From Zancudomyces culisetae (lineage: Eukaryota; Kickxellomycota; Harpellomycetes; Harpellales; Legeriomycetaceae): DNA of 23,293 bases. Positions within the stretch are counted from its first letter, which is position 1. The number at the start of each line of letters is the position of its first letter. The notes beneath the pieces were generated by a model. That model saw nothing but the letters and a program-made list of their open reading frames with translations. It made no database searches and was not told the DNA's origin. Of this stretch, positions 8,101-19,189 are shown in pieces. The position numbers and the translations under genes were made by a program. The stretch lies in NCBI GenBank assembly GCA_001969505.1, contig LSSK01000832.1, forward strand, positions 1-23,293. Reading direction: 5' to 3'.

Positions 8101-9418
8101 TTGGTGCTAATGGAAGATAGCTTCTTGGATCTTCTTTTGCCAGCTCACATATTACCGTTGCAGTTGCCGAAACAACTTCTATTTATTATAACAATCCGCA
8201 CTAGTAATTTAGTAGTGCCCTGAAATTCCATATATGCATTATATGGGTAAAAAACAATTTTTCTATATCAGTTTATATACGACACACAAGTGTACCACCA
8301 CAGTTATAAAATATATTACTCATTTTCATTGAAAATGAATAGATACTTTAATAAAGGTATTATAAAAACAGAATAACAAAGATTCAATAAAGTTACCGTT
8401 ATCGTCATCACCCAATCGTTCCTTAAGTATAGGAATTACTCGGCTAGCCACCTCATTGGACTTTTTCAGCAGTTTGTATAAAACAAATATGGCCTTCTTT
8501 CTAATGAATCCAAACTCATGTTTGGAAACCCGTAATATATCTTCAATGAGATCCAATCCCAAATCTCTAGTCATCAGCTCGTTAAGTCCCTCTAAAGCCA
8601 GGCTTACTTCCATCACGTCTCTAGACATCAAATCCTAACATCAAACGTTAATTTTAGTCCATTAAGTGCATATCTTTCATAAAAACACACACAGGCAGGT
8701 AATAATAGTCAAATATCTTATAATTGTAGGTCAGTTTCCCCCAACACATTCCCTATGATCTCTCCCCCCTACTCATACCGCTATACCCACACCAACCACC
8801 AACGCCTATACTACTAGTATTTGCCCTCTCCCTGATATATTTTTCAATTCCTTGTCATGTTCCGTTTAAGAGTATATATACGATTCTCAAGTAGAGAAAC
8901 CGAAATAAAATTTGTAAGCCTGCTTTGATTTTGCTTACCTTTCTAAAGAGATTTGTAGTCAGCATTAGGACTTCTGTTTCTTCATGGAATGACTGGATCG
9001 CTGCTAAATATCCTATTCTTTTTTCCTCATAAGACGCTAAGGCCATAACTTCAATAACATTAAATGAAGCCCATTTTATATCATACCCCAACATTTGCAG
9101 CTATTCGGTATTTTAATCGATTATAGAATTTGTTCAGCGTTATATTTCTTCCCCTCCCCCCGCTCGTTTCTGCGTTCATCATTTCAATTTAATTGTAGAT
9201 AGTAAGCCATTTTGATTATCACCCCGAAAAGTGTCAAGAGATTGGTAAATAAAGGTACTTACATATATTAGCTTGGAAAGTGCAGTTGACTTCACTTCTG
9301 GATCTGTAGAGTTTATCTCTTTTTGTATCAACATCAGGTTTTTTTCCAGGTACTTGTACTCATTTCGTTTATTTGATCGAAGACCTTTTATAAAGTCTTT
9401 AAGGTTTTTTTCGAACAT
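5183..9418 (-). CDS. APL5: AP-3 adaptor complex delta subunit (delta adaptin), six exons
   Basis: Exons (high to low): 9418-9263, 9100-8939, 8634-8397, 8178-7801, 7664-7519, 7390-5183; 3288 nt, 1095 residues. MFEKNLKDFIKGLRSNK, LGYDIKWASFNVIEVM, KRIGYLAAIQSFHEETEVLM, IRKKAIFVLYK, NWMVIKIVKLFAMLAPQEPR and SSLLYEGINTAV match the HEAT-repeat trunk of AP-3 delta, and FDWCLAILMSL plus VTARVKTLRKYSV (from about residue 453) continue it. A Ser/Asn-rich hinge follows (about 690-900), then a C-terminal segment without obvious motifs. AP-3 carries cargo from Golgi/endosomes to the vacuole, and delta is a large scaffold subunit. The ATG at 9418 was chosen because the family begins MFEK. An ATG six codons upstream (9436) is in frame but adds no conserved residues. 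Against the human protein there is an acidic insert of about 40 residues (about 379-428). Donors vary (GTAAGT, GTAAGC, GTAACT, GTGAGA). Confidence 0.95.
7393..7415. repeat. (ATTTTT)n tract abutting an APL5 splice acceptor
   Basis: Three and a half ATTTTT units on the plus strand, so (AAAAAT)n on the APL5 sense strand, ending directly in the AG of intron 5 (7391-7518). The last bases of this intron are therefore A-rich where a pyrimidine tract would be usual. Confidence 0.8.
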
Positions 9419-9815
9419 TGCTATTAAGGGGAACAAGTAAATTCAGGCTATTGTTTGTACACTTTTCTCTGTTCTAGTCACCATGAAAACTCCTAAAATA
9501 TTGGATTCCTGTGTATTTGAATTTTTTCTAAATGAAAATAAAACGGCGGCTTACGTAAATAAATAACTGATTATATCAAAATCTAACAAATTGGTGGAAA
9601 AGGAAACGGGTTTTGCGTTTATATCAGAAACAACCATTATTATGCTATTCTCAAATCCAAAATGTCAAGATACTAATAACCCTAAAGTTTATTTGTGAAA
9701 TTTAGGAACTAGAACATTAAAAAATGAATTTGGGTACCATTCACCCCCATGCAATGTACATAAAATACAAATCTTATTGCGTATAAAATAATAACTAAAT
9801 CTTTGGAGAAAAAAT
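9419..9815. promoter_or_regulatory. Divergent promoter between APL5 and the 9816 gene
   Basis: A 397-bp AT-rich spacer between two start codons facing away from each other. On the plus strand TATAAAAT lies at 9782-9789, only 27 nt before the ATG at 9816, so either the leader is extremely short or another site is used. No gene is visible. Confidence 0.6.
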
Positions 9816-11365
9816 ATGGATGCACGGTTGATTATAGACGAATTAGAGACGGAGCTTGGGAGACTAGAAGAATTCGTTTTGAATAGAATTTCGTCATTTA
9901 GGCTTTCACTTGGTAATTGTTTATTACATTTCAGAATTTTTTTTACTCCTTATTTTATCAATATCATTTTTACAACTTTCTATGGGCTGTGGGGTGTTAA
10001 TTCAGTATAAATCCATATCGTGAGAATGGTAAAATTTTTTTTCTACAAGTAGAAAAGTTGAGAAATGTTGTAAACATTGATGAGAAAGGGAATTATGGGC
10101 TGAAAAAGAGGGATATGTCAAAGTTTTTTTTAACATCTAGTAATGACAAATTAATTAACAGAGGGCAACCTTACGGATCGGCATACAACATAAATACCAT
10201 CAACCGATCAACTCCAAATGTAAACATAGAAGCGAAATTGGACGGAGAAAAATACTTTCCGGCAGTCACAAGTACTTCTAGGCATACGGATATTGATGGT
10301 GGGGGAAAAATGAATTTCTATGAAAAACCAGGGGCTATCGAGCATGTTTCTGTTCAAAAATCACAGGAAGGGATAGAGCACCACGTTGATATTGATAACA
10401 AACTTAATAGGAAGCCTGATTTTGCGCAAAGACGAAGTACCATTTCGGAAAGCAATCACGGCATCTGCAAAGGGAAGAAGAGCATTACCAACTACAATGA
10501 TACAGTCGCAAGTATTAAAAATGGTAATGATTCCCTCCCTGTAGCCGATACATTGTCACCAAAAACCCACGATCAAACATGTAAAGGTATACATATACGG
10601 ATTCGACAAGACTCAAAACTGGAAAGGGACGAGTCATACGATGCTGGAAACGAGAACTCGCTTGCAATACCTAGCACCATACGATGTAACCAGGCAGAAC
10701 CGATTTTTCCAGAAAATGGATCTCATAATCACATTGATAGGACCATGAAAAAAAGGGTCAAAGTTTCGTTTGACGAATTTTTGAAGAATACTTCAGATAG
10801 TGGGTGCTTTGAATCGAATTTGTACAAAACATCTTCACCCCTACATCTAGACGTAACTAATAATCCCGATTTTGAGCAAACGCCAGGAGATAGCATAGAG
10901 AGATCGGATTTGATATCTACACAGATTCTAAATTCGGATTCTGAGCCCCTTGTGGATACCATGCGCTCGGATTCTACTGAAAATGAAATTGTGAACAGAC
11001 TGGTATCACCTAAATCCAAGGTTTATAGGGATGTAGAGAGGGCCAGTGTCCATTTTAGGGATAATTCCCAAGGTGTTCAAGCCTTGCCAACTACCAGCAA
11101 TGGAGTTTTTGTACATGAAATGAGTACTGCAAACAGCTCTTATGGGAGCAAGATTGCCTGTTATAAACAAGACAACAGTAAACTACAAACTAATGAACCA
11201 ACATTTTACAACTTTTCGGTTTGTACTGAAGAAACTGATCCAATCCAAACCACATTTAATAATAAAAACCAACTGGACGTTCAGCTGAACAGAGGATATA
11301 AGCCATTAAACATATCTCCCAGCACGCCTGAGGCATTTTGGGATGTGGATTTTCCAGAAACCTAG
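9816..11365 (+). CDS. Unrecognised disordered protein with KVSF motif, two exons
   Basis: Exon 1 is 9816-9912. Exon 2 starts at 10053 (or 10050) and ends at TAG 11363-11365, giving 469 or 470 residues. The intron has a GTAATT donor and an AAGTAG tandem acceptor after a T-rich tract. The N-terminal 40 residues (LIIDELETELGRLEEFVLNR and on) are amphipathic and probably helical or coiled-coil. The rest is polar, rich in Ser, Asn, Asp and Thr, and apparently disordered. Two short motifs stand out: KKRVKVSFDEF, with K-V-S-F at about residues 270-273 fitting the PP1 RVxF docking pattern, and the end STPEAFWDVDFPET. The latter faintly recalls Phe-Trp/Phe-Pro endings I associate with some fungal DNA-repair or chromosome proteins, but the CxxC and RHR elements of Sae2/CtIP are not visible. 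The function is unknown. A 435-codon open exon in AT-rich DNA makes coding status quite secure. Confidence 0.8.
10047..10052 (+). other. NAGNAG tandem splice acceptor (AAGTAG)
   Basis: AAG (10047-10049) and TAG (10050-10052) are both usable 3' splice sites after a T-run. Both keep frame with the donor at 9913. The first yields Leu-Val-Glu-Lys, the second Leu-Glu-Lys. TAG is the usual preferred site. Confidence 0.65.
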
Positions 11366-13623
11366 AGCTGAAATGTATTTTGGCGTGATGCATTTTTTGT
11401 ATAACTTGTCGCTGGGAATCTTTTGACGAATAATTGAAAACTCGGTTTTTACCTTTCTAATTTATAGTTTGACTTGCTCCTGTTCTTGGCGGAATGTTAA
11501 TTCTTGTCTAATGCTTGCAAAAATATACTTACATTCTTTGGTGTGACCAAGAATGGTGTGCTTGCGTTTTAAAAATAACAGCTGTTCATTCTGTGCTACT
11601 GAGTGGAGTTACTTTCATACTTATATTGTTTATTGTCTATTTGGGCTAAAAATAGAAATCTAGTACACCATGCCACTTTTGTTGTGACATTATTACCGTT
11701 TTTTTAAAGCTGAGCAATAAATAATGAACCACATATGATTTTGCGCCTAGCAGTAGAACATTAAATCAGGATTAACAAAAAAAAAACGAGTTTTTATCCA
11801 TTTATATATTCAAACACACAGTTGTACAATCCCTGTCAGTGATCAGCTGCTTTTTTTTTATATTGCAGACACCTTTAAATAATAGACATGTTATACTTCA
11901 CTTGCTAAGTTGCAAATTAGCTTTAGTGTTTTATTTAAAATCTGATTCGATTTTACATCTATAAAATATTTGTGAGCAAATGGGAGAAGGAGGGGGGAGA
12001 AAATCCACTTTGATCGCAAAAACCAAAATATATGATGTAGTTTTTTTTCGGAGCATGTGTAATAAATTTCACTTTTCCCCTTATCTAAACAGATTGGCCA
12101 CACTAGTTCTGTTGGTGGGGGGAAATGAAGGAAGGCTCATTTAGATTAGGCAAGATGAAGACCCAAAGCATTTTCTCGCTCCCATCAATTCAATTCGGTT
12201 AGATGAGGCTTTATTTTCACATTTTGTTGAGTATTCCTATGCTCCTCATTTGGTTAAATTTAGTAGTTAATCTTTAATTGTTTCCCTTTTCGGCTGTAAT
12301 TATAAATTAGGTTAAAATTGACTTTTCAAATTAATTAGAAAGTGGGACGTGTAGATTTCTCAACTTACAAAATTTGATTCCGAAGGCTTGAAAATGATTT
12401 GCAATAATTCCGTAGGAAAAAAATCAACCAGCGGATGAATTATACCAATTCTAGCTCTGACGTAATTAATTGATGGGAATATAGTACATTGCTTGGTAAT
12501 GTAAAGTCTGTAACAAGTAATCAACCAAAATTAGAACAACCATGTTTGAAATATGTGATGTTTGGTTTTAGTCTTCTCAAATAGTTGGGACTTCGTGCTT
12601 TTGTATAGTTTGAGTGATCACGTTTTCGGATAACTAACGCTATTTCTGTGAAATTCAACCTTACAGAGTGGTGACGATTCTTTTTCATTACTGTAAACTA
12701 TGGCTTTTTTTAATTTCAGTTAAGGCTCCCATACACATTAGGCCCTTATTCTCAAAAGGCGGAATACAGGGTTAAAAAAGTCTTCAAGTAACACGCTCCT
12801 TACTTTACGGTTGGGTTTCAAAACCCCTATCGTTAGTTCCCACAGGAAAGATCTTTTTAGAACCAACAAGTTACAATTACGTTTAAAAGCTGATGCAGTT
12901 ACATTAGAAAAATATCATCATTTGGATAAATATGAGAAATCATCTAAACGTAGTTGCGTCAGGATGATGTGAAACCACATACTATTTACAAACAAAACTT
13001 TCCCTAACTTGGAGCACTGAAAAATTTCAGACATGTTGAAATTATTTTTTACGTTTGAGTGACATGCTCGGTGAATTTTTGTAAGCGGTATACAAAGAAA
13101 AAAAAGACTTTAGCTTAACACATGAATTTTTGTGATATTCCATCATAAAAAGCTTTATTGAAAATTGCCAATGTTTAAGGCGCTAATTGTGTTATGTATA
13201 ATACAAAGATAGTGTAATTACAACAACACCCAGATTTGTTAATAATAAAAACTTAGACACACAAAATTCATGTTGTGTATTAGAAACTGGGATATCTAAC
13301 ACTGTATTTTCTCTTTTTTTTTCTCACCCGAAATGGATATATAATTTTAGCCAGCAATTATACTCACAGGCAAGTTTCACAAGTAAGAAGATTTGCAAGG
13401 TTACCATTTATCACCTCCTCCGGACCCGTGTCCTTATAAAATATGTGTACTCAGCATAATCCCAAGAATTGTCAATGACGTACACAAGTATTTTAATGAG
13501 TTGTTTGTGTTTCGAATTATGGAAGCAAGAACATTTGATAAAAGCTTCAAAAGAAAAAACACGAGCATTTTATTTCTATGTGTTCGGCGTAATAGCTAGG
13601 TTTTGTGGCTCTTTCCACTATGT

Positions 13624-13631
13624 TGACGTCA
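13624..13631. promoter_or_regulatory. Perfect ATF/CREB (CRE) site
   Basis: TGACGTCA is the exact palindromic consensus for bZIP ATF/CREB factors. It lies about 5.6 kb upstream of the nearest downstream start codon, so its target, if any, is unclear. One perfect 8-mer in about 8 kb can occur by chance. Confidence 0.35.
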
Positions 13632-14726
13632 CGTTATAATATTTTATGTGAACCAGAATTTTGATCGAAAGCTGAGGGTGTATGTCAGCATTTTAAGCAT
13701 CGCTTTCTTGTAACACATTAAGTAGGCTCACAGAGCTGAGTCTATCGTGATATGATCATTCGAGCTCTGTTTTTGGGTCAATATTTTCATCAGGTTTTTA
13801 CTATTCGGTTTATCTAATAAAATGCTAACGAACACCAACATATACCAGAGCGTAAAAATGCTAGGAAAGTATGAAAGAATAAGCACGCTTTGGCGTTTCC
13901 AATGGGGAGTTATATTGAATGCACATATCACCACTGCCTTTTATTGCTTTGCTTTGCTTTGCCAAATTCAACTATTAAAACCAAAAATTGAATTTGATAA
14001 TTTTAAATATTTTGTTTCAAAGAGTAATTGAATAAAAACGTTGTAAAATTAAATTTTGGCTATTGGTTACATTGAAACATTTTTATTGGAAGAAATAGTT
14101 CGGTTTGGAATTTTTACACAAGTTAGATCGCATTCTATAAAATGGTTCTTAAAATTGGAAATGCAATTCTCAGTGATAAACAATATTGCCGAAATTACAT
14201 CGTCAGTTATAAAACTCAATCCATTTTAGTACAACCACGCCGATTTTTTTATAGAAATTGTATGTTCGGTTTCTTTTTTTTATAATACATATATAAAAGA
14301 GAGAAAAGAAATATAATCAATTAGTCAATGCTTATGGACAGAATTAATAAACATACCATATGATATTCTCCAAATATCACATTTTTTAACAATCTGTTGT
14401 GTATGTACACTTATTAAATATATAATATTCAGGCTAATTGGTGCTAATGCTTGTGTTTGTACTAATTGCAAAAAAAAATAATAATCTTGAAGATCAAAGG
14501 TCTTGTAAGAGTGAATCCTTTATATCTATCTACGCCCCGTATCATTAGTGAGAAAAACAAACGGGAAAATGAGTATGAAGTTTTGTTTCTATTAGCTTAA
14601 TTAGCGTACTCAAATGTCCCAACCCTTGAGCCCATGACAATCTATTTGTGAGTGTATGTTTCTATTTAAAAGCTGGTTTGCTCTAGAAAGATCCAGATTC
14701 AGGATTGGTTGTTCTTAGTATCGATG

Positions 14727-14760
14727 ATGATGAAATGATCACAAACAACCATTTCATCAT
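14727..14760. repeat. 11-bp perfect inverted repeat
   Basis: ATGATGAAATG (14727-14737) and CATTTCATCAT (14750-14760) are perfect complements with a 12-nt loop. It may be a hairpin or a dimeric protein-binding site; no function can be assigned. Confidence 0.7.
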
Positions 14761-17700
14761 AGTAAATGCTGACCCAAAAAGAATATTCTCATGCTACATC
14801 AACATTAATCGTGACCACATCGAAAATTTTGTGAAAACAGGCAATCAATTAACTTGGTGGCTTTTGTGAGATGTATTTACATTATGTTTCCAGCTGCGGA
14901 TTTAGACTTATAGTAAAAAACAAATCAGCTACTCGACCGAAAAACGCCTACTAGAGTACAGGATAAGTCAAGTGTATTGAGGCGCAGTGTTAACAGATCA
15001 CCATTTTAAGAGTCCCGCATCGTTGATTAAGACATAAGAATTTTATTTTACAAGGGATAAGCAGGAGGGAATCAAGACTCAACCATGATAACACTGATAC
15101 AGTATGTATCATACTTTGGGTCTTTTGAAATTTAATTATTCAATTTAAGGTTGGGTGATTCAGATTAGTGTAGCTATTTTTTTGACATTTTCAAGTCCCG
15201 TTGCAAAATTTTCTAATAATCGTTATATTTCAAAGTTTCACAGTTTTTGTTCTATAAAATTACAATGGCGGTTACTATTTGCAGTACAAAAACAAATTTA
15301 ATATTGAAATGAAAATGTAAATTAAATAAAAGCTATGAAGCAAAAACTTTGTGAATTCATTTTCCGCTTCACCTGAACTGGTATATTACACAAAGAAAAG
15401 TTGGTTATACCATAGATTCCAGGCTCTTCGCTTTTTCATGTTTTTTTTATATAAAATGCCGTGGAATATATCTATTTTTGTTCATAAAATAAGCAATCAT
15501 CTGTAATAACACAGAAGGTCGGTCTGGGTTGGCGTTTATTTCGCAGTTTTATTTTTTTTTTTTGCTAAGATGCACCTTTAATTGCAGGTCACACGGCAAT
15601 TTAAAAAAGCATTTCAAAACTGTGTAAAATCCTTACTATATATCCACTATTGCTTGCAAATGGTAAAGGTGAAGCCAAAAAAATAATTCTAATGCAATAT
15701 ACATAACCAATTACGTACTATAAGCCTGTACTTTATCAAACTTTATATTTAGTACAGAATTAATAATACAAGCAAATAAAAGCTGTATAAACAGTCAACT
15801 CAATTTTGGATAAAGTTTTACCTGCGATTAGCTAATGTGTTTACAATTAGGCTTTCTATTTACGTAAATTGGTAGATAATTGGAATAGATGGTATTAGGT
15901 TTTTTTTGCTAATTGCGTCTGGTTGTAGGGATTATTATCTATTTTAAATCCACTTTGCCTTTGCTTGCAGGAGTTTTGTTTATGAGCAAAATAATTATCT
16001 GCCTGTTATTTAGAAGGAGCGATATTCCCAAAATACACGAATATTTTTATATTATTAATTAGAAAAATTAGTTTGATTTGGCCCTTTTCTGATTTGTATT
16101 GGGTAATCACCTCTCCTACAACAAACTCTGCCTTTTTTTCGCCAAAACAAAAAAAGCGAAACTTAATTACAGAGTTAGATGAAAAGCCAAATCAATTAGC
16201 TTGACAATTATACCCAACCTGTTTGTCTGAATTAAATCACAATTCTATGAACATCATGTATACATGTATATAGTTAACACATCTGCAGTTATGTGTGTAT
16301 TTTTTGAAAGGGTAAATAGAAACTGAGTTTATAATACGCAGTTTATGCTTTTTTCCCCCTTACTTTAGTTTAATTTTTATTATTGCTCACTGATAGAGTT
16401 AACTATTAGAATAAAGAACTTTTTTTATTGATAACTATCCTTACAACGATAAACAAATATATATTACAGCAGAAGAATTATCAAATTGTTAAAATAAAAT
16501 TATATGTAGGTTTATCAGAGTATCAATCACAACAATAAAAGGATAATATAGCTGCAAAAGTATCGAAAATAATAGATACCACAGGAGCACCGTGACTAAA
16601 ACTGGATAGGAAGCCGCTTTGTAACAAAAAGACCACCTTGTAATCTTAGACTGTATATTTTTTTTAAAGGGAGGGAAAGGTTCATAAAAATTCAACGGTA
16701 TATCCAGTAAAACCAAGTGACGAATATATCGAATTCTTCAGGCTAATTAACACAATATTCAGTGTAATTCGAAGCATCGCAACGAGGTAAGACTGTCACC
16801 ATTCTTTCATGCATATAGGTATCCAAAAATACAGTTGGGTATTGATAAATTAAATGTCTTTGACTTTTTTATGTGCTCAACCTTTCGGTGGAGAAGAAGT
16901 CTGTGAATCAATAACGAGAAAATGCTAACTTTTAAAAGATTGAAAGAGTGAGGGGTGAAAGATAAAAGATAAAATGTGAGGAGTGTGAATGTGCGAATAA
17001 GTGCAAGTGCGGGTGGGTAGATAAGATGATGCGAATGAATGTAAAACCATCATTTTACTTTTGTTAAATATCTGGTTGATATCGCCTCCTTAGCACATTT
17101 GATTACTATGTACCCTCTTGCTCAACTTGGGTTGAAAATTTATCCCTAATTATTACCAAGGGTTTTTCTTTTCAGAGCAAAGATGGGTGTATCATTTAAG
17201 TGGGTATATTTTCTTATTGCAGAAATAGTTGATACTGTTTCAAATTCTTAACCCAGAAAGCATAAAAATAGTCAGGATCGTCGTATACTATGTAAATAAG
17301 AGAATGAATGAAGTAGATGAACTCAAATAATTTGATACATTGTTTTAGTGTACTTTTTTTAAGCACTATCTCCTTGTTCCCTTCTCCTCTCCACTCCTCA
17401 CAAAAGTCGTGATCAATGAACTCTTTTTAATTTCGGTAATTTGACATTTTAAAAAATGGGCTAGGATAAGCCCAGAAGCCGACTTAAACACTTCTACATT
17501 TTTTTCCGCTTTTTTTGCGGATGAAAATAAAAAATCAAGTTTTTTCTCCATAAATATGCTTTTCATGGTATGTGAATTCGCAATATAAAATATGAAGCTT
17601 GTATTAGTTGCGAAACATATCAATTAATTCCGAAATTTGATACCTTTAGTGGAAATGATTTTTGGGACGAAATTAAAGGGGATGTAGGAAAAAAAATGGT

Positions 17701-18494
17701 GGACGGAAAATGAAGAAAGATGTAAAGAAGTAGTGAAAGTGGAAAAGGAAATAATGCTGTAAAAATGAATAGTTTAAGTGGCAATTGTTTTACGTTGAAA
17801 GTAGAATGAGGACTCAATTTAATCATGTTGTTTAATTTTTTTCTACGAGAGCCACCAGGCATTGGTTATTGCGACGACTTGGTGTTATTCGTTAATAGTT
17901 TGAGTTGAAAATTTAAGGAAATATTGTTTGGCCTGTATGTTATACCGAGTATGGTATCTTCAGCTTTGTAAAATGAGTATTGCATTTTTCTCATTTTGTG
18001 GTCTATTTTTGGACTCAGATGTTTAATTTTTGAGGGCCAATTACACCTTTTTTTCCAACAAAATATCCCAACTTCAAAAAAGCTATTTTCTTTTTGCAGT
18101 GGGATGAATTTTAATTAACATTATTGGTGTAAATGTTTATTATGAACACTATATACATGTAAACCCTAATTTAATTTAATTTAGTCCCATTCCACTGCAT
18201 TCCATTATTAATTCTAAGCTTGTTGAATAGTTTTTGCGAGGGCTTCTCCACTTAAGAATGTAGACGCTCATTAGCTTTTCATTTAAAACATGATAGCGAA
18301 ATACATCAAAAATAATTGTATAATGTATAACTATGGGTGGAGAAATGAGATATCAATCTAATGTAAAACAACTTATCCTAAATACTTGAATCGAGGATTA
18401 CTCTCGGTGGTACAGAGCGGAAATAAATAGATAAATATTGATAAGAAGCCTACCCATTGCATCTCAACAAAGATCGATTTAGTTACTATATTAA

Positions 18495-18519
18495 CTTTTT
18501 TTTTTGTTAAAAAAAAAAG
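18495..18519. repeat. T10/A10 hairpin
   Basis: C, ten T, GTT, ten A, G: a perfect 11-bp stem with a 3-nt loop. Poly(dT)/poly(dA) pairs like this can exclude nucleosomes. The origin and effect are unknown. Confidence 0.75.
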
Positions 18520-19189
18520 AATCACAATAGTTGTGAAGGAGTAGGTTGATATTAAAGTGGTGGTGTTTGAAATTACATATAACGAAGGTTTTATGATTCT
18601 ACCTCATCTTACTATCTAGCTAAAACGTCATCTAGATATATTTAAATACAGATATCTTCTTATCGCTATTAATAGGAAGATCCCAAGGAAGTTTCAAGTG
18701 GTATTTTTAGGTCAAAATACACTTGAGATATGATACAGAAAACATTTAACTAAAAAGGAACAAGTACTCCGCTAAATTATTTGAAAAAAAAACATTTTGT
18801 CTGCACAGAATCCTCTTTAGTAATACCACTGGGGAAGCGTACATATTTTTAAACCCAACATTTGATATCAGTAAGGGTGGGATATAATTATTTCTGGATA
18901 TATGTTTGTATAAATACAAGCGAAAACGGTCAAGTGAGCGCACTAAAGCAAAAAGTTCGATTAACAGTATAATATAAGGAAACTTCTGAATCACCAAAAC
19001 TCAACTCGACACTCCTATTAAAGGAACTCACATCTGTGCTCAGTATCACTTAATCTTTCTAGGGAGTATAATTTTTTATTGGGTACTAGGATAATCCCAT
19101 ACTTTTGGATCTTCCAAGAACAAATTTCATCTTAAATTCAAAGAAAGAAAAAAAGACAGGAGGACTTGAGGAAATAATAACAAGATAAA

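Larger units (their letters stand above)
11366..19189. other. 7.8-kb gene-poor region
   Basis: No open frame here exceeds about 85 codons, and none shows a recognisable motif, signal peptide or conserved splice framework. No tRNA B-box, snRNA core or convincing C/D snoRNA was found by eye. The DNA is AT-rich with many A and T runs. Items noted are a hairpin at 11532-11555, a TGACGTCA site at 13624, an 11-bp inverted repeat at 14727-14760, a G-rich/C-poor stretch at 16941-17040, a T10/A10 hairpin at 18495-18519, and several pyrimidine-CAG acceptor-like sites (for example 15970, 17220, 18099). AATAAA occurs at 11716, possibly serving the 9816 gene. The region could be a long regulatory region for the 19190 gene, a non-coding transcript, or hold short-exon genes I cannot resolve. 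Confidence 0.6.

Noticed and set aside
9677-9685. TAACCCTAA, resembling a telomerase RNA template for TTAGGG repeats
   Set aside because: Nine bases in a divergent promoter with no visible pseudoknot or Sm/Ku context; expected by chance.
9816-11365. Assignment as a Sae2/CtIP/Ctp1 or shugoshin homolog
   Set aside because: Only the last dozen residues hint at it. The CxxC and RHR elements and a typical shugoshin coiled coil or C-terminal basic motif are not visible.
14724-14772. ATGATGA box followed by CTGA, possible C/D snoRNA
   Set aside because: The boxes are only about 40 nt apart and no terminal stem flanks them.
17366-17862. Two overlapping minus-strand open frames of 85 and 80 codons, and a plus-strand open stretch at about 17574-17714 (GNDFWDEIKGDVGKK)
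   Set aside because: None has family features or clear splice framing. Purine/pyrimidine skew here lowers stop-codon frequency. It stays an outside possibility.
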